Below, one piece after another: positions 34,075-42,520 of a DNA stretch of 64,000 bases; positions within the stretch are counted from its first letter, which is position 1, and every line of letters begins with the position of its first letter. Below the pieces are notes generated by a model, which saw only the letters and a list, made by a program, of their open reading frames with translations, was not told the DNA's origin and made no database searches. A program made the position numbers and the translations under genes. Source of the stretch: Caballeronia arvi (GTDB lineage Bacteria > Pseudomonadota > Gammaproteobacteria > Burkholderiales > Burkholderiaceae); the NCBI RefSeq assembly GCF_001544695.2, contig NZ_FCOM02000037.1, forward strand, positions 1 through 64,000. The letters run 5' to 3'.

Positions 34075-34329
34075 ATGCAACAAGTCATCGCTACCATCGG
34101 CCAGATGGGTCACGTGCTCGCGGCGGGCCGCAGACGCGCGGGCCTGACGCAGACGCAAGCCGCCGCGCGGCTCGGCATCAGCCAGAGCCGTATTTCGACG
34201 CTCGAGCGCGATTCGAGCGCGTTGACACTGGAGCAGCTGCTCGCGATGTTCGGCGTGTACGGACTTCAGCTACTGATTCAGGATCGGCCCGATGCGCCCC
34301 TGTACGAGGCGAACGAGGCGGATTGGTGA
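34075..34329 (+). CDS. hipB: HipB-like antitoxin, XRE family HTH
   Basis: An 84-residue DNA-binding antitoxin. The helix-turn-helix is TQTQAAARLGISQSRISTLER (about residues 26-46, XRE/Cro type), followed by a short dimerisation strand LLAMFGVYGLQLLIQ and an acidic tail ending EANEADW, where HipB proteins end in a conserved Trp. It overlaps hipA at the stop codon (TGATG). Two palindromes sharing CGAATAAA half-sites and a strong promoter lie directly upstream, which is the expected autoregulated layout. It should neutralise HipA and repress the operon. Confidence 0.88.
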   Translation: MQQVIATIGQMGHVLAAGRRRAGLTQTQAAARLGISQSRISTLERDSSALTLEQLLAMFGVYGLQLLIQDRPDAPLYEANEADW

Positions 34330-35702
34330 TGGCGGGTCGCCAGCCTCACGCCCGATCGTTGTCGGTCTGGGCCAATGGACGACGCGTGGCGCTATGGCGT
34401 CTGCCCGCGCGCGGGACCGCGGAACTCATCTACGACGATGCGTGGGTCGGCTCGGACGAGGCGCGCCCGCTTTCCCTGTCGCTGCCGATCCAGCTCGACG
34501 GCGCGCCGCTCAAGGGCGACGCGGTCATGAATTACTTCGACAATCTCCTGCCCGATAGCGAGGCCATCCGGCGGCGCATCGCGCAGCGCTTCCAGACCGA
34601 CAGTCTCGACGCCTTCGATCTGCTGCAAGCCATCGGCCGAGATTGTGTCGGCGCGGTGCAACTGCTCGCGGAGGATGAATCGCCCGCGGGCGTCGGCACG
34701 ATCGAAGGCACGCCGCTCACCGATCAGGATGTCGCACATCTGCTCGGCCAGGTCGCCGGCGGCCCGCCCTTCGGCACGGACGATGATGACGACTTTCGCA
34801 TCTCGCTTGCCGGTGCGCAGGAGAAGACCGCGTTATTGCGTCACGATGGACGATGGCTCAAGCCGCACGGCGCCACGCCGACCACGCATATCCTGAAGCT
34901 GCCGCTCGGACTCGTCGGCAATCGCCGCGCCGACCTCACCACTTCGGTCGAGAACGAATGGCTCTGCATGCGCCTCTTGCAGGCGTTTGGCTCGCCCGTC
35001 GCGAACGTGGAGATCGCGACGTTCGGCGAGCGGCGCGTGCTCGTCGTCGAGCGTTTCGACCGGCGCCTGCATCCGGGAGGCGAATGGATTCTTCGTTTGC
35101 CGCAGGAAGATTTCTGTCAGGTGAACGCGCTGCCTCCGCACAAGAAGTACGAACAGGACGGCGGTCCGGGCGTGATCGATCTCGCGCGTGTGCTGCAGCA
35201 ATCGAGCCGTGCACGTGGCGACATCGAAACATTGATCACGTCGCAGATTCTTTTCTGGCTGCTTGCCGCACCGGACGGCCACGCGAAGAACTTCAGCATT
35301 CACCTGCTGAGAGGCGGACAATACCGCCTCACGCCGCTGTACGACGTCATGTCGATCTGGCCGGTGGAAGGCGATGGCGCGAATCAGTGGTCGTGGTACA
35401 AGACCAAGCTCGCGATGGCGATACCGGGCAAGACGCGGCACTATGCGCTTCGCGACATTCAGCGACGGCATTTCAACGCGATGGCGCTGAAATGCGGATA
35501 CGGGGAGAGCGCCGAGCCGATCATCGAGCGGATCATCGGGCGCACGCCGGCTGTGATCGACGAAGTTGCGGCGCAACTGCCGGGCAATTTTCCGCATCGT
35601 GTGGCAGAGCGTATTTTCGCGGGCATGCGCAAATCGCTTGCTGCGCTCGAAGCGATGCCCGCAGCCGAGACCTCGAACCTTTTGGGAGACCAACAAGCAT
35701 GA
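34329..35702 (+). CDS. hipA: HipA-like serine/threonine kinase toxin
   Basis: A 457-residue kinase toxin. FRISLAGAQEKTALL (around residue 159) corresponds to the autophosphorylation/P-loop segment of HipA; the catalytic loop is DGHAKNFS with D316 and the metal-binding Asp lies in LYDVMS. HipA phosphorylates an aminoacyl-tRNA synthetase (GltX in E. coli) and causes growth arrest and persistence. ATG 34329 overlaps the hipB stop by one base; GTG at 34326 is an alternative. All key residues are present, so it looks active. Its stop overlaps the start of a lactonase gene (ATGA at 35699-35702), an unusual partner. Confidence 0.9.
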   Translation: MAGRQPHARSLSVWANGRRVALWRLPARGTAELIYDDAWVGSDEARPLSLSLPIQLDGAPLKGDAVMNYFDNLLPDSEAIRRRIAQRFQTDSLDAFDLLQAIGRDCVGAVQLLAEDESPAGVGTIEGTPLTDQDVAHLLGQVAGGPPFGTDDDDDFRISLAGAQEKTALLRHDGRWLKPHGATPTTHILKLPLGLVGNRRADLTTSVENEWLCMRLLQAFGSPVANVEIATFGERRVLVVERFDRRLHPGGEWILRLPQEDFCQVNALPPHKKYEQDGGPGVIDLARVLQQSSRARGDIETLITSQILFWLLAAPDGHAKNFSIHLLRGGQYRLTPLYDVMSIWPVEGDGANQWSWYKTKLAMAIPGKTRHYALRDIQRRHFNAMALKCGYGESAEPIIERIIGRTPAVIDEVAAQLPGNFPHRVAERIFAGMRKSLAALEAMPAAETSNLLGDQQA

Positions 35703-36637
35703 CCCACTCCGAGCGCCGCTATCCCGACCCCGCCATTCGCGTACTCGATCCGCGTTTCAACACGCTGCGCATCGCATCGGCGTCGGTGGAATGTCTCTTT
35801 CAGGACGCGCGCTGGTCGGAAGGGCCGGTCTGGTTCGGCGATGGCCGCTATCTGCTGTGGAGCGATATCCCGAACGACCGCATGCTGCGCTGGGACGAGG
35901 AGAGCGGTCAGGTGGGCGTGTTCCGCAAGTCGTCGAACAACGCGAACGGCAACACGCGCGACCGCGAAGGGCGGCTCGTGACCTGCGAGCATCTCACGCG
36001 CCGCGTGACGCGCACCGAATACGACGGCGCCATTACCGTGCTCGCCGACAGCTACGGCGGCAAGCCGCTCAATTCACCGAACGATGTCGTCGTGAAGTCG
36101 GATGGCTCGATCTGGTTCACCGATCCGACCTTCGGCATCGACGGCTTCTACGAAGGCGAAAAGAACGAAGCGCAACTGAAGCCGTGCGTGTATCGCGTCG
36201 ATGGGCAAAGCGGCGAAATCACCATGATGATCGACGCCTTCACCGGTCCGAACGGTCTCGCGTTTTCGCCGGATGAATCCGTGCTGTACGTGGTCGAATC
36301 GCGCTCGACGCCGCGCACGATCTACGCGTTCGATGTCATCGACGGCGGCCGCAGGCTCGGTGAACCGCGTCTTCTGATCGATGCGGAAGCGGGCACGCCC
36401 GATGGCTTTCGCGTCGATATCCACGGCAATTTGTGGTGCGGCTGGGGCATGGGCGACGCCGGACTCGACGGTGTGCGCGTGTTCACGCCGCAAGGCGAAG
36501 CGATCGGCCATATCGATCTGCCGGAGCGCTGCGCGAACGTGTGCTTCGGCGGGCGGCATCGCAACCGGCTGTTCATGGCGGCGAGCCACGGACTCTATGC
36601 GCTCTACGTCAACACGCAGGGCGCAAAGGGCGGCTAA
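35699..36637 (+). CDS. SMP-30/gluconolactonase family lactonase
   Basis: A 312-residue six-bladed beta-propeller lactonase. Metal-site regions are WSEGPVWF (Glu), NSPNDVVVKSDGSIWFTDPTFG (Asn, Asp) and TGPNGLAFSPDE (Asn), followed by DGFRVDIHGNLW with the catalytic Asp. It hydrolyses aldonolactones to sugar acids and has no evident signal peptide. ATG at 35699 overlaps the hipA stop by 4 bases, so it is coupled to the toxin-antitoxin operon. It could supply the lactonase missing from the arabinose locus. It overlaps the convergent GNAT gene by 4 bases at its 3' end. Confidence 0.88.
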   Translation: MTHSERRYPDPAIRVLDPRFNTLRIASASVECLFQDARWSEGPVWFGDGRYLLWSDIPNDRMLRWDEESGQVGVFRKSSNNANGNTRDREGRLVTCEHLTRRVTRTEYDGAITVLADSYGGKPLNSPNDVVVKSDGSIWFTDPTFGIDGFYEGEKNEAQLKPCVYRVDGQSGEITMMIDAFTGPNGLAFSPDESVLYVVESRSTPRTIYAFDVIDGGRRLGEPRLLIDAEAGTPDGFRVDIHGNLWCGWGMGDAGLDGVRVFTPQGEAIGHIDLPERCANVCFGGRHRNRLFMAASHGLYALYVNTQGAKGG

Positions 36638-37059
36638 GCCTTGCCGATCCTTTCCATGATGCGCTCCGGGTGCCTGCTCGCCGCAAACCCCTGACGCGCG
36701 TAGAGGCCGTGTGCGTCGGAGGTGACGAGCATCATGCGCCGCAACCCTTGCAGGTCCGGATGCGCCATCACGCATTGCATCATCCATTTGCCGAGTCCCG
36801 CGCCCTGATGCGCGGGCAGCACGAATACATCGGCGAGATACGCGAAGGTCGCGGTGTCGGTGATCATGCGCGCGTAGCCGATTTGCTCGTCGCGCAGAAA
36901 GAGCCCGAACGCGAGCGAATGGCGCGCGGCGCGCTCGACTTTTTCACGCGCGATGCCCGGCGACCAGTAAGCCACTTCGCTCAGGTAGCGATGCACGACA
37001 TCGAAGTCGAATTCATCGATGTCCGTGCTCAACCGATAGTCGTCCCGGGTCCACTGCAT
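36634..37059 (-). CDS. GNAT family N-acetyltransferase
   Basis: A 141-residue acetyltransferase. The acetyl-CoA loop is VLPAHQGAGLGKWMMQCVMAH (about residues 80-100, Q/R-x-x-G-x-G/A), followed by MLVTSDAHGLYARQGF, the usual C-terminal strand-helix-Phe pattern. The subgroup resembles small acetyltransferases of unknown substrate with the N-terminus YRLSTDIDEFDFDVVHRYLS. It is monocistronic by spacing, convergent and overlapping by 4 bases with the lactonase gene. Substrate unknown. Confidence 0.87.
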   Translation of the reverse strand: MQWTRDDYRLSTDIDEFDFDVVHRYLSEVAYWSPGIAREKVERAARHSLAFGLFLRDEQIGYARMITDTATFAYLADVFVLPAHQGAGLGKWMMQCVMAHPDLQGLRRMMLVTSDAHGLYARQGFAASRHPERIMERIGKA

Positions 37060-37145
37060 CGCACCGCTCCGTCGTCGTCATGAAGCGCCGAGGATAAGCG
37101 ATCGCTGCGCCGTGCTCCATGCACACTTCGCGCCGGCCGCGCCTG

Positions 37146-37745
37146 TCAGTGCACGTTATAGATGCGCCCGGTTTCCGCGCCCTCCACGCTGCGGCTGTAC
37201 GCGAGCGCCACGCGCGCGCCGCTCGCGGCCTCGAAGCCGCGGAAGTAGGGGCCGAAGCTTTCGCGCGCTTCCTCGAGCATCGTCGGACTCACGACGTTGA
37301 TGCGCAGCCCGCGCGGCAATTCGATGGCCGCACCGCGCACGAAACCTTCGATCGCGCCGTTGACCGCCGCCGCGCTTGCGCCTTCACGAATCGGCGCTGC
37401 GCCGACGATGCCGCTCGTCAGCGTGAACGAGCCGCCGTCGTTCAGATAGTCGCGCGCCGTGAGGACGAGATTGACCTGACCCATCAGCTTGTCATCGAGA
37501 CCGACGCGGAACTGCTCGGGCGTCATGTCGACGAGCTTGCCGAAATGCACGTGGCCCGCCGTGGCGACGATCGCATCGACGCGGCCGATCTCGTCGAAGA
37601 GCCGCCTGATGCTGCCGAGATCGAGCAGATCGACGCGATGCGCGCCACGCGTCGCACCGATCTCGATGACTTCATGACGGGCTTTCAGTTCTGCGGCGAC
37701 CGCACGGCCGACCGTGCCGGTCGCACCGATGACAGCGATTTTCAT
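37146..37745 (-). CDS. Short-chain dehydrogenase/reductase
   Basis: A 199-residue atypically short SDR. The cofactor loop is VIGATGTVGRAVA (residues 5-17) and acidic/positively charged residues after strand 2 (GATRG) suggest NADP(H). The usual Tyr-x-x-x-Lys is not obvious: the region corresponding to it reads SAAAVNGAIEGFVRGAAIELPRG, with Asn replacing the Lys neighbourhood pattern, as in the YwnB/short atypical SDR group. TSGIVGAAP supplies the catalytic Ser strand. Function unknown; probably a cytoplasmic oxidoreductase or cofactor-binding regulator. Confidence 0.8.
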   Translation of the reverse strand: MKIAVIGATGTVGRAVAAELKARHEVIEIGATRGAHRVDLLDLGSIRRLFDEIGRVDAIVATAGHVHFGKLVDMTPEQFRVGLDDKLMGQVNLVLTARDYLNDGGSFTLTSGIVGAAPIREGASAAAVNGAIEGFVRGAAIELPRGLRINVVSPTMLEEARESFGPYFRGFEAASGARVALAYSRSVEGAETGRIYNVH

Positions 37746-37853
37746 GATCGAGCTCGCAATGTACGTTGAGGGAGATCAGCCATTGTGCGAGCGCGCGGGC
37801 GCGCGAAAAAGGTGCGTGCGCTTCGAGGATTGCAAACCGCGGGTTTCGAATGG

Positions 37854-38309
37854 CTATTGCTTTGCCATGCGCGCGGGCATCGGCGAAAGCAGGTAGAGCG
37901 ACGCCGCGAACTTGCAGACCAGCGCCGCGCCGCTCACGAAGGCGCCGGCGGGGAAGACATGCCATTGCATCGCGAGCGTCGGCGCGACGAGCGCGACGGC
38001 GAGAAAGCCGAGCGCCACGGTGAGCCAGCGCGCCCATTGCAAGCGCGACGCGACGCAGATGTAGAGCAGGCCAACCAGCACGCGCGACGCGATCGATGCC
38101 GCGAGCGGATGACTCGACGCTTCGCCAGGCAGCCCGATGGCGAGCGTGAGCGCGAACTCGGTCCACGACAATGCGTAGGCCGCGCCGAGGCACGCAATCG
38201 CCGACGTGAAACGCTGCTCGGGCGTCACGACATGCCGCGCCGCCGGCTCGATCTGAGCTGCTTCGTCCGGCTCGTGCTCGTACTCGTCGTAGGCGTGGAT
38301 CGTGGTCAT
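37854..38309 (-). CDS. Hypothetical inner-membrane protein
   Basis: A 151-residue protein. After an acidic, soluble N-terminus of about 30 residues (EYEHEPDEAAQIEP) there are four hydrophobic segments: AIACLGAAYALSWTEFALTLAIG, ASRVLVGLLYICVA, WLTVALGFLAVALVAP and AGAFVSGAALVCKFAASLYLL. No known domain recognised. It is divergent from the small acidic protein gene at 38463. It probably resides in the inner membrane; nothing further can be said about its role. Confidence 0.65.
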   Translation of the reverse strand: MTTIHAYDEYEHEPDEAAQIEPAARHVVTPEQRFTSAIACLGAAYALSWTEFALTLAIGLPGEASSHPLAASIASRVLVGLLYICVASRLQWARWLTVALGFLAVALVAPTLAMQWHVFPAGAFVSGAALVCKFAASLYLLSPMPARMAKQ

Positions 38310-38462
38310 CTGGCCTTCCCCCGTTTATCGATTCTAGTCCCCGAATCGCATTTGCTGCGATGCGGCGTGTTCGTTGGCGATCCCAAAGCGCATACGCCGT
38401 GCCAGGTCCGAGGCATGCGTGTTGCTTCATACGACAACGATAAACGACGACCAGGAACCGAC

Positions 38463-38621
38463 ATGAGCCAAAAGGAACACAAGGAACAAAACCCTCATTC
38501 CGAACGGGACGAAGAAGATGTCGACAAGGCGGTCGAAGACACCTTTCCCGCAAGTGATCCGCCCGCGACGGGCGGCGTGACGCGCATCGAAACCGATGAC
38601 GAGAAGAAAGAAAAGAAGTGA
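38463..38621 (+). CDS. Small, highly charged protein with PASDPP motif
   Basis: A 52-residue hydrophilic protein. It contains the stretch VDKAVEDTFPASDPPATGG, a motif I recognise from many small uncharacterised proteobacterial proteins (V-x-x-A-x-E-D/E-S/T-F-PASDPP), and ends in a run of Asp, Glu and Lys. It is followed 21 bases later by a near-perfect terminator, which supports it as a real single-gene unit. Probably disordered; function not known, often suspected to be stress-linked. Confidence 0.65.
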   Translation: MSQKEHKEQNPHSERDEEDVDKAVEDTFPASDPPATGGVTRIETDDEKKEKK

Positions 38622-38642
38622 CGTGAAAGCGTCATGAAGTAC

Positions 38643-38672
38643 AAAGAGCCGCATACTCCAATGCGGCTCTTT
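38643..38672. terminator. Rho-independent terminator after the small charged protein gene
   Basis: AAAGAGCCGCAT (38643-38654) and ATGCGGCTCTTT (38661-38672) are perfect 12-base inverted repeats around a 6-base loop, ending in T3 on both strands. It can serve both the plus-strand gene and the convergent minus-strand gene ending at 38696. Confidence 0.85.
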
Positions 38673-38695
38673 CGTTATGCAGACATGCGCCGCAT

Positions 38696-39316
38696 TCAAC
38701 TGCGCTCCAGCTCGATCAGTCGCGAAGGCCGCAGATGATTGAGCGCGTAGTGCTTGCGGCCGCGCAACGTGTGACCGTGAGGGTCGCGTCCTTCGTAGCG
38801 CACCTTGTCTTCGACCTCGGGCACCGTCGGCGCGACCATGCCGCGATCGATCAGGCGATACCCGCGCTCGAGCGCGACCAGCACGCCATTGCGGCCCGGA
38901 CGGCTGTCGAAGCCGCCGAGGCCATCGCCCGGCTCGGCCACGTAGTTCACCGTCGTCGCGTTCGAGTTGATGACGGAGTCCGGTTCGCGCGCGAGCATCT
39001 CCGCTTCGCGCCGCGCGTGAATGCTTTTGGCATCGGCGTCGACGGTATCGTCGAGCCCGTCGTCGTTGGCCACATCCACGCCGCGCGGCGTCTTCTCGTA
39101 GAAGCCTTGCGGTCCGACATGCATGCCCGACTTCGTCGTTTCCGACTTCACGGCGGGGGCCGCGCCCGCACCCGCGTGCGCCTCGCCGCCCGCTGCGGCC
39201 TTCATCGCGTCGCTCAGCTTCACATGCGCGGTTTCCGCGGCCGGCGTCTTGATCGGACTATCAGCGGCGCGCTCGTTTTGCTTGTCTTGCGACTCGTTTC
39301 CTTCAGCGTTGTTCAT
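38696..39316 (-). CDS. Hypothetical hydrophilic protein
   Basis: A 206-residue soluble protein with a low-complexity N-terminal half rich in Ala, Glu, Lys and Asp, and a more ordered C-terminal half (GVLVALERGYRLIDRGMVAP, VRYEGRDPHGHTLRGRKHYALNHLRPSRLIELER). ATG 39316 is preceded by GGAG at 6 bases spacing. An upstream extension of the frame would cross non-coding-like sequence, so it was not used. No domain recognised; no signal peptide or membrane segment. It converges on the terminator at 38643-38672. Confidence 0.65.
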   Translation of the reverse strand: MNNAEGNESQDKQNERAADSPIKTPAAETAHVKLSDAMKAAAGGEAHAGAGAAPAVKSETTKSGMHVGPQGFYEKTPRGVDVANDDGLDDTVDADAKSIHARREAEMLAREPDSVINSNATTVNYVAEPGDGLGGFDSRPGRNGVLVALERGYRLIDRGMVAPTVPEVEDKVRYEGRDPHGHTLRGRKHYALNHLRPSRLIELERS

Positions 39317-39596
39317 CACATGCTCCGTTGGACATGAACTTAACCAAGCCTTCACGCAAAACTCATTCCGGCTATTTGGCGACGGAACCGCGAGCCTTGC
39401 AGGAAGGCGCCTTAACGGATACCCAAAATTTCGGGCGCTTTTTTCGGCCCCAAGCCGATGTCCTGCAAGTATTATTTGGAACCTGTCGGCGGCAAAGCGC
39501 AACAGGCACGATGCGAACATCAGGAGGGCGCATCTGCCATTGCCGTCGAAGAGCAATGCGATTCGAATGAGCAGGGCACTTTCAGACAGGTGACTC

Positions 39597-39830
39597 ATGC
39601 AACACGATGCAGCCTTTTCACATCGAGGCTACCTTTTAAACTGCGCGCCGGCCCGGGCCGGAGATGGCAGCTATCAGCCGTATGTGGTGATCTCGCGAAC
39701 GAGCGATGGCGAGCTCGTCGCGAACCGCTTTTTCCCGTCCGACTTGCGATTTCGCAGCGAGAACGACGCCATCGCGCACGCGCGCGACTGGGCCGTGCGC
39801 TGGATCGACGCAAGCAACATAACGGTGTGA
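39597..39830 (+). CDS. Small hypothetical protein
   Basis: A 77-residue protein with mixed strand/helix character: YLLNCAPARAGDGSYQPYVVISRTSDGELVANRFFPSDLRFRSENDAIAHARDWAVRWIDA. The pattern (strand, strand, then the helix DAIAHARDWAVRWIDA) recalls small one-domain proteins common in Burkholderia genomes, with a polar start. The ribosome site is weak. It lies in the 640-base space between the hypothetical gene at 38696 and serine acetyltransferase. Function unknown. Confidence 0.55.
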   Translation: MQHDAAFSHRGYLLNCAPARAGDGSYQPYVVISRTSDGELVANRFFPSDLRFRSENDAIAHARDWAVRWIDASNITV

Positions 39831-39959
39831 GGGCGATGTCCACATGAAACATCGCGAACACCGACGTACGAACCGCCGCACGGCAGGCTTCCGTAAAACC
39901 GGTTACGCTTGATGTTTCACCCGTCGTGCATTAAGCGCGGCGGCCGCTTCTCTCGTTTC

Positions 39960-40961
39960 ATGGCCGACATGCAGAACACGCCCACGCCTGGCGCCGTACC
40001 GCCGCTCGATTCTTCCCACGACACGACGCACGACGGTCCGCAGGAATGGGGCCTTGCACGCATCGTCGCGGACTTGCGCCAGTCGCGCGAGGAACTGCAT
40101 CGCACGCGGCATCCGCTCGGCATACGCGAGTTGCCCTCGCGCGAGGCGATTGTCAGGATCGTCAACGGCCTGCGCTCCGCGCTCTTTCCCACGCATTACG
40201 GCGCGCCCGATCTGACCGATGAAAGCGTCGACTATTACGTCGGCCAGACGCTCGAAAGCACCTTGCGTCTGCTGCACGAACAGATCCGCCGCGCGCTGCG
40301 CTTCCTGCCCGAACATCGCGATTCGAGCGATGCGGCACTCTCCGCGCAAGCCTTCGCGATCGCGCGGGAATTCGGCGCGCAGTTGCCGCATATCCGCGCG
40401 CTTCTCGTCAGCGACATTCAAGCCGCCTTCACGGGCGATCCGGCCGCGCAGCACATCACCGAGATTCTGCTGTGCTATCCGGGCGTATGGGCGATGACGC
40501 ATCACCGGCTCGCGCACGCGCTGCACAAGCTCGGCGTGCCGCTGCTCGCGCGCTTCATCAACGAGATCGCGCATTCGCTGACCGGCATCGACATTCACCC
40601 GGGCGCGACCATCGGGCCGAGCTTCTTCATCGATCACGGCACGGGCGTCGTGATCGGCGAGACAGCGGTGATCGGGCAACACGTGCGCGTCTATCAGGCC
40701 GTGACGCTCGGCGCGAAGAGCTTTCCTTCGACGAGCGACGGCGCGCTCGTCAAGGGCAATGCGCGCCATCCGATCGTCGAGGACGATGTGGTCATCTATG
40801 CTGGCGCGACGATTCTCGGCCGCGTGACGATCGGCAAAGGCTCGGTCATCGGCGGTAATGTGTGGCTCACGCACAGCGTGCCGCCGGGCAGCAACGTCTC
40901 GCAAGGCAAGGTCCGCGAGGGCAGCGGACCGGAAGTGCCAGGTAACGGCTTCGGCGCATGA
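39960..40961 (+). CDS. Serine O-acetyltransferase (EpsC/SrpH-type CysE)
   Basis: A 333-residue enzyme that makes O-acetylserine from serine and acetyl-CoA for cysteine synthesis. The C-terminal half is a left-handed beta helix: SLTGIDIHPGATIGPSFFIDHGTGVVIGETAVIGQHVRVYQAVTLGAKSF, with catalytic His and Asp in FIDHGTGVVIGE. The N-terminal helical domain is longer than in CysE (about 180 residues), as in the EpsC subgroup. ATG at 39960 follows a non-conserved stretch; an earlier ATG at 39909 would add 17 residues, and 39969 is another option. It is followed by a compact terminator at 40981. Confidence 0.88.
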   Translation: MADMQNTPTPGAVPPLDSSHDTTHDGPQEWGLARIVADLRQSREELHRTRHPLGIRELPSREAIVRIVNGLRSALFPTHYGAPDLTDESVDYYVGQTLESTLRLLHEQIRRALRFLPEHRDSSDAALSAQAFAIAREFGAQLPHIRALLVSDIQAAFTGDPAAQHITEILLCYPGVWAMTHHRLAHALHKLGVPLLARFINEIAHSLTGIDIHPGATIGPSFFIDHGTGVVIGETAVIGQHVRVYQAVTLGAKSFPSTSDGALVKGNARHPIVEDDVVIYAGATILGRVTIGKGSVIGGNVWLTHSVPPGSNVSQGKVREGSGPEVPGNGFGA

Positions 40962-40980
40962 AGCAACGCATGAAACGACG

Positions 40981-41000
40981 AAAGGGCCGCGAGGCCCTTT
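40981..41000. terminator. Rho-independent terminator between serine acetyltransferase and folE
   Basis: AAAGGGCC (40981-40988) and GGCCCTTT (40993-41000) form a perfect 8-bp stem with a GCGA loop, followed by CTCTTTT. It sits between convergent genes and can stop both. Confidence 0.85.
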
Positions 41001-41030
41001 CTCTTTTGCGCGTACTTCTGCGCAGCTTTC

Positions 41031-41681
41031 TTATGTATTCGACACGCTGAACGCGCTCTGATTGCCGACGATGGAAAGAAACTCGCGGCGTGTCGATGGA
41101 TCGTCGCGGAACGAGCCGAGCATGCGCGATGTGACCATCGACACGCCCGCCTTATGCACGCCGCGCGTCGACATGCATTGATGCGCGGCCTCGAGGATCA
41201 CGCCGACGCCGAGCGGCTGCAGCACTTCGTCCAGCGTATCGGCGATCTGCGCGGTCATCTTCTCCTGAATCTGCAGGCGTTTCGCGAAAGCATCGACGAG
41301 ACGCGCTAGCTTCGAGATGCCGACGACGCGTTTGTTCGGCAGATACGCGACGTGCGCGCGGCCGATGATCGGCACCATGTGGTGCTCGCAATAGCTTTCG
41401 AAACGAATGTCCTTCAGGACGATCATTTCGTCATAACCTTGCACTTCTGAAAACGTGCGCGCGAGGATGTCGTGCGGACTCTGCGTATAGCCCGCAAAGA
41501 ATTCCTCGTACGCGCGCACGACGCGGCCCGGTGTATCGAGCAGGCCTTCGCGGCGCGGGTCGTCGCCCGCCCAGCGCAACAGAACACGCACGGCGGCTTC
41601 GGCTTCCTCGCGGGTCGGACGATCGGCTGGTTCAGCAGGCATGTCCGAGCCTGAAAGATGGTTTTTGCGCGGGGCGCTCAT
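41031..41681 (-). CDS. folE: GTP cyclohydrolase I
   Basis: A 216-residue type I FolE that converts GTP to dihydroneopterin triphosphate, the first step of folate and tetrahydropterin synthesis. Zinc ligands are present: C98 and H101 in SYCEHHMVP and C169 in [10 protein letters not shown]; the GTP-binding regions [13 protein letters not shown] and [11 protein letters not shown] are intact. Length is usual for the family. It is convergent with serine acetyltransferase across the terminator, and stands upstream of no obvious folate gene; possibly a second FolE copy, as many Burkholderiaceae have two. Confidence 0.93.
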   Translation of the reverse strand: MSAPRKNHLSGSDMPAEPADRPTREEAEAAVRVLLRWAGDDPRREGLLDTPGRVVRAYEEFFAGYTQSPHDILARTFSEVQGYDEMIVLKDIRFESYCEHHMVPIIGRAHVAYLPNKRVVGISKLARLVDAFAKRLQIQEKMTAQIADTLDEVLQPLGVGVILEAAHQCMSTRGVHKAGVSMVTSRMLGSFRDDPSTRREFLSIVGNQSAFSVSNT

Positions 41682-41761
41682 CGAAAACTCCTGTCAGTCA
41701 ATGCAATCAGTGCATTCGGCACCCCGCCATTGTTTCACGTTTCCGAAGACTGATATGAGTG

Positions 41762-41965
41762 TCAGGTCTTTCCGCCTCCGTCGATGCCCGAACCCGTGCG
41801 CCAGACCTGCTTGCCTTCCTCGGTCAGCTGGCCGCTGCTATGGTCCTTGTCGGGCTCCGTGCCGGGCTCGGCCATCGACCCGCCCGGCTGTTCCTGCGAC
41901 AGCGGCTTCTTGCCCTTGCGCTGCGCGATGCGGTCTTCCTGAGAACGTCCGGCGTAATTGCTCAT
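41762..41965 (-). CDS. Small hydrophilic hypothetical protein
   Basis: A 67-residue charged, probably disordered protein: MSNYAGRSQEDRIAQRKGKKPLSQEQPGG near the start and LTEEGKQVWRTGSG near the end. ATG 41965 has GGAG about 9 bases upstream, which supports expression. No domain recognised. It stands alone between folE and the VOC protein gene on the same strand. Confidence 0.55.
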   Translation of the reverse strand: MSNYAGRSQEDRIAQRKGKKPLSQEQPGGSMAEPGTEPDKDHSSGQLTEEGKQVWRTGSGIDGGGKT

Positions 41966-42049
41966 GTCGCGTCTCCTTTCGAAATGGTGCGATGAAAGGC
42001 GCGCAAGCCGCGTTCCAGCCGGACGTTTCAGCGCATGCTCAGCGTATGT

Positions 42050-42493
42050 TCAGGCAGGCTTGTGCTCGACGCCGCCGAGCACCATCCACGTCACACCGAA
42101 CTTGTCGGCGACCATGCCGAAGCGTTTCGCGAAGAACGTCTGCGTCATCGGCATCTGCACCTGACCGCCGTTCGAAAGCGCATTGAAGTATTTCTCCGCC
42201 TGCTGTTCGTCGTTGGCCGTGAGGGAGAGCGATACGCCCTTGAAATCCGGCTTGCCGCTGCACATGCCATCCGAGCCCATCAGCATGGAATCGCCGATAG
42301 TGAACGCCGAATGCATGATCTTGTTTTCGGACCCCGCGGGAATGCCGCATCCGCTGGCCGCTTCGGCCTTGCCGGCTTCGGGGTTTTCGCTGTAACGCAT
42401 CATCATGACGACTTGCGCGCCTAAATTCTCGCGGTAGAACGTGATCGCTTCTTCGCAGCGGCCTTCGAAAAAAAGATAGGGTTGCACTTGCAT
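42050..42493 (-). CDS. VOC family protein (PhnB/glyoxalase-like)
   Basis: A 147-residue protein of the 3-demethylubiquinone-9 methyltransferase/PhnB-like VOC group. It starts MQVQPYLFFEGRCEEAITFYRE, with the typical GRCEEAIxFY, and ends FFAKRFGMVADKFGVTWMVLG, the conserved C-terminal strand block. ATG 42493 was chosen because AAGGAG lies 6-11 bases upstream and it matches the family start. Members usually bind a metal but few have a known reaction. It is followed on the same strand by nothing close; the SnoaL-like gene lies upstream with a 27-base gap, so the two probably form an operon. Confidence 0.85.
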   Translation of the reverse strand: MQVQPYLFFEGRCEEAITFYRENLGAQVVMMMRYSENPEAGKAEAASGCGIPAGSENKIMHSAFTIGDSMLMGSDGMCSGKPDFKGVSLSLTANDEQQAEKYFNALSNGGQVQMPMTQTFFAKRFGMVADKFGVTWMVLGGVEHKPA

Positions 42494-42520
42494 GTCTGCT
42501 CCTTGGTTCATGCGTTGCGG

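Noticed and set aside
34853-35698. Upstream extension of the lactonase reading frame
   Set aside because: This part overlaps hipA in another frame and has no similarity to lactonases; the true start is the ATGA overlap at 35699.
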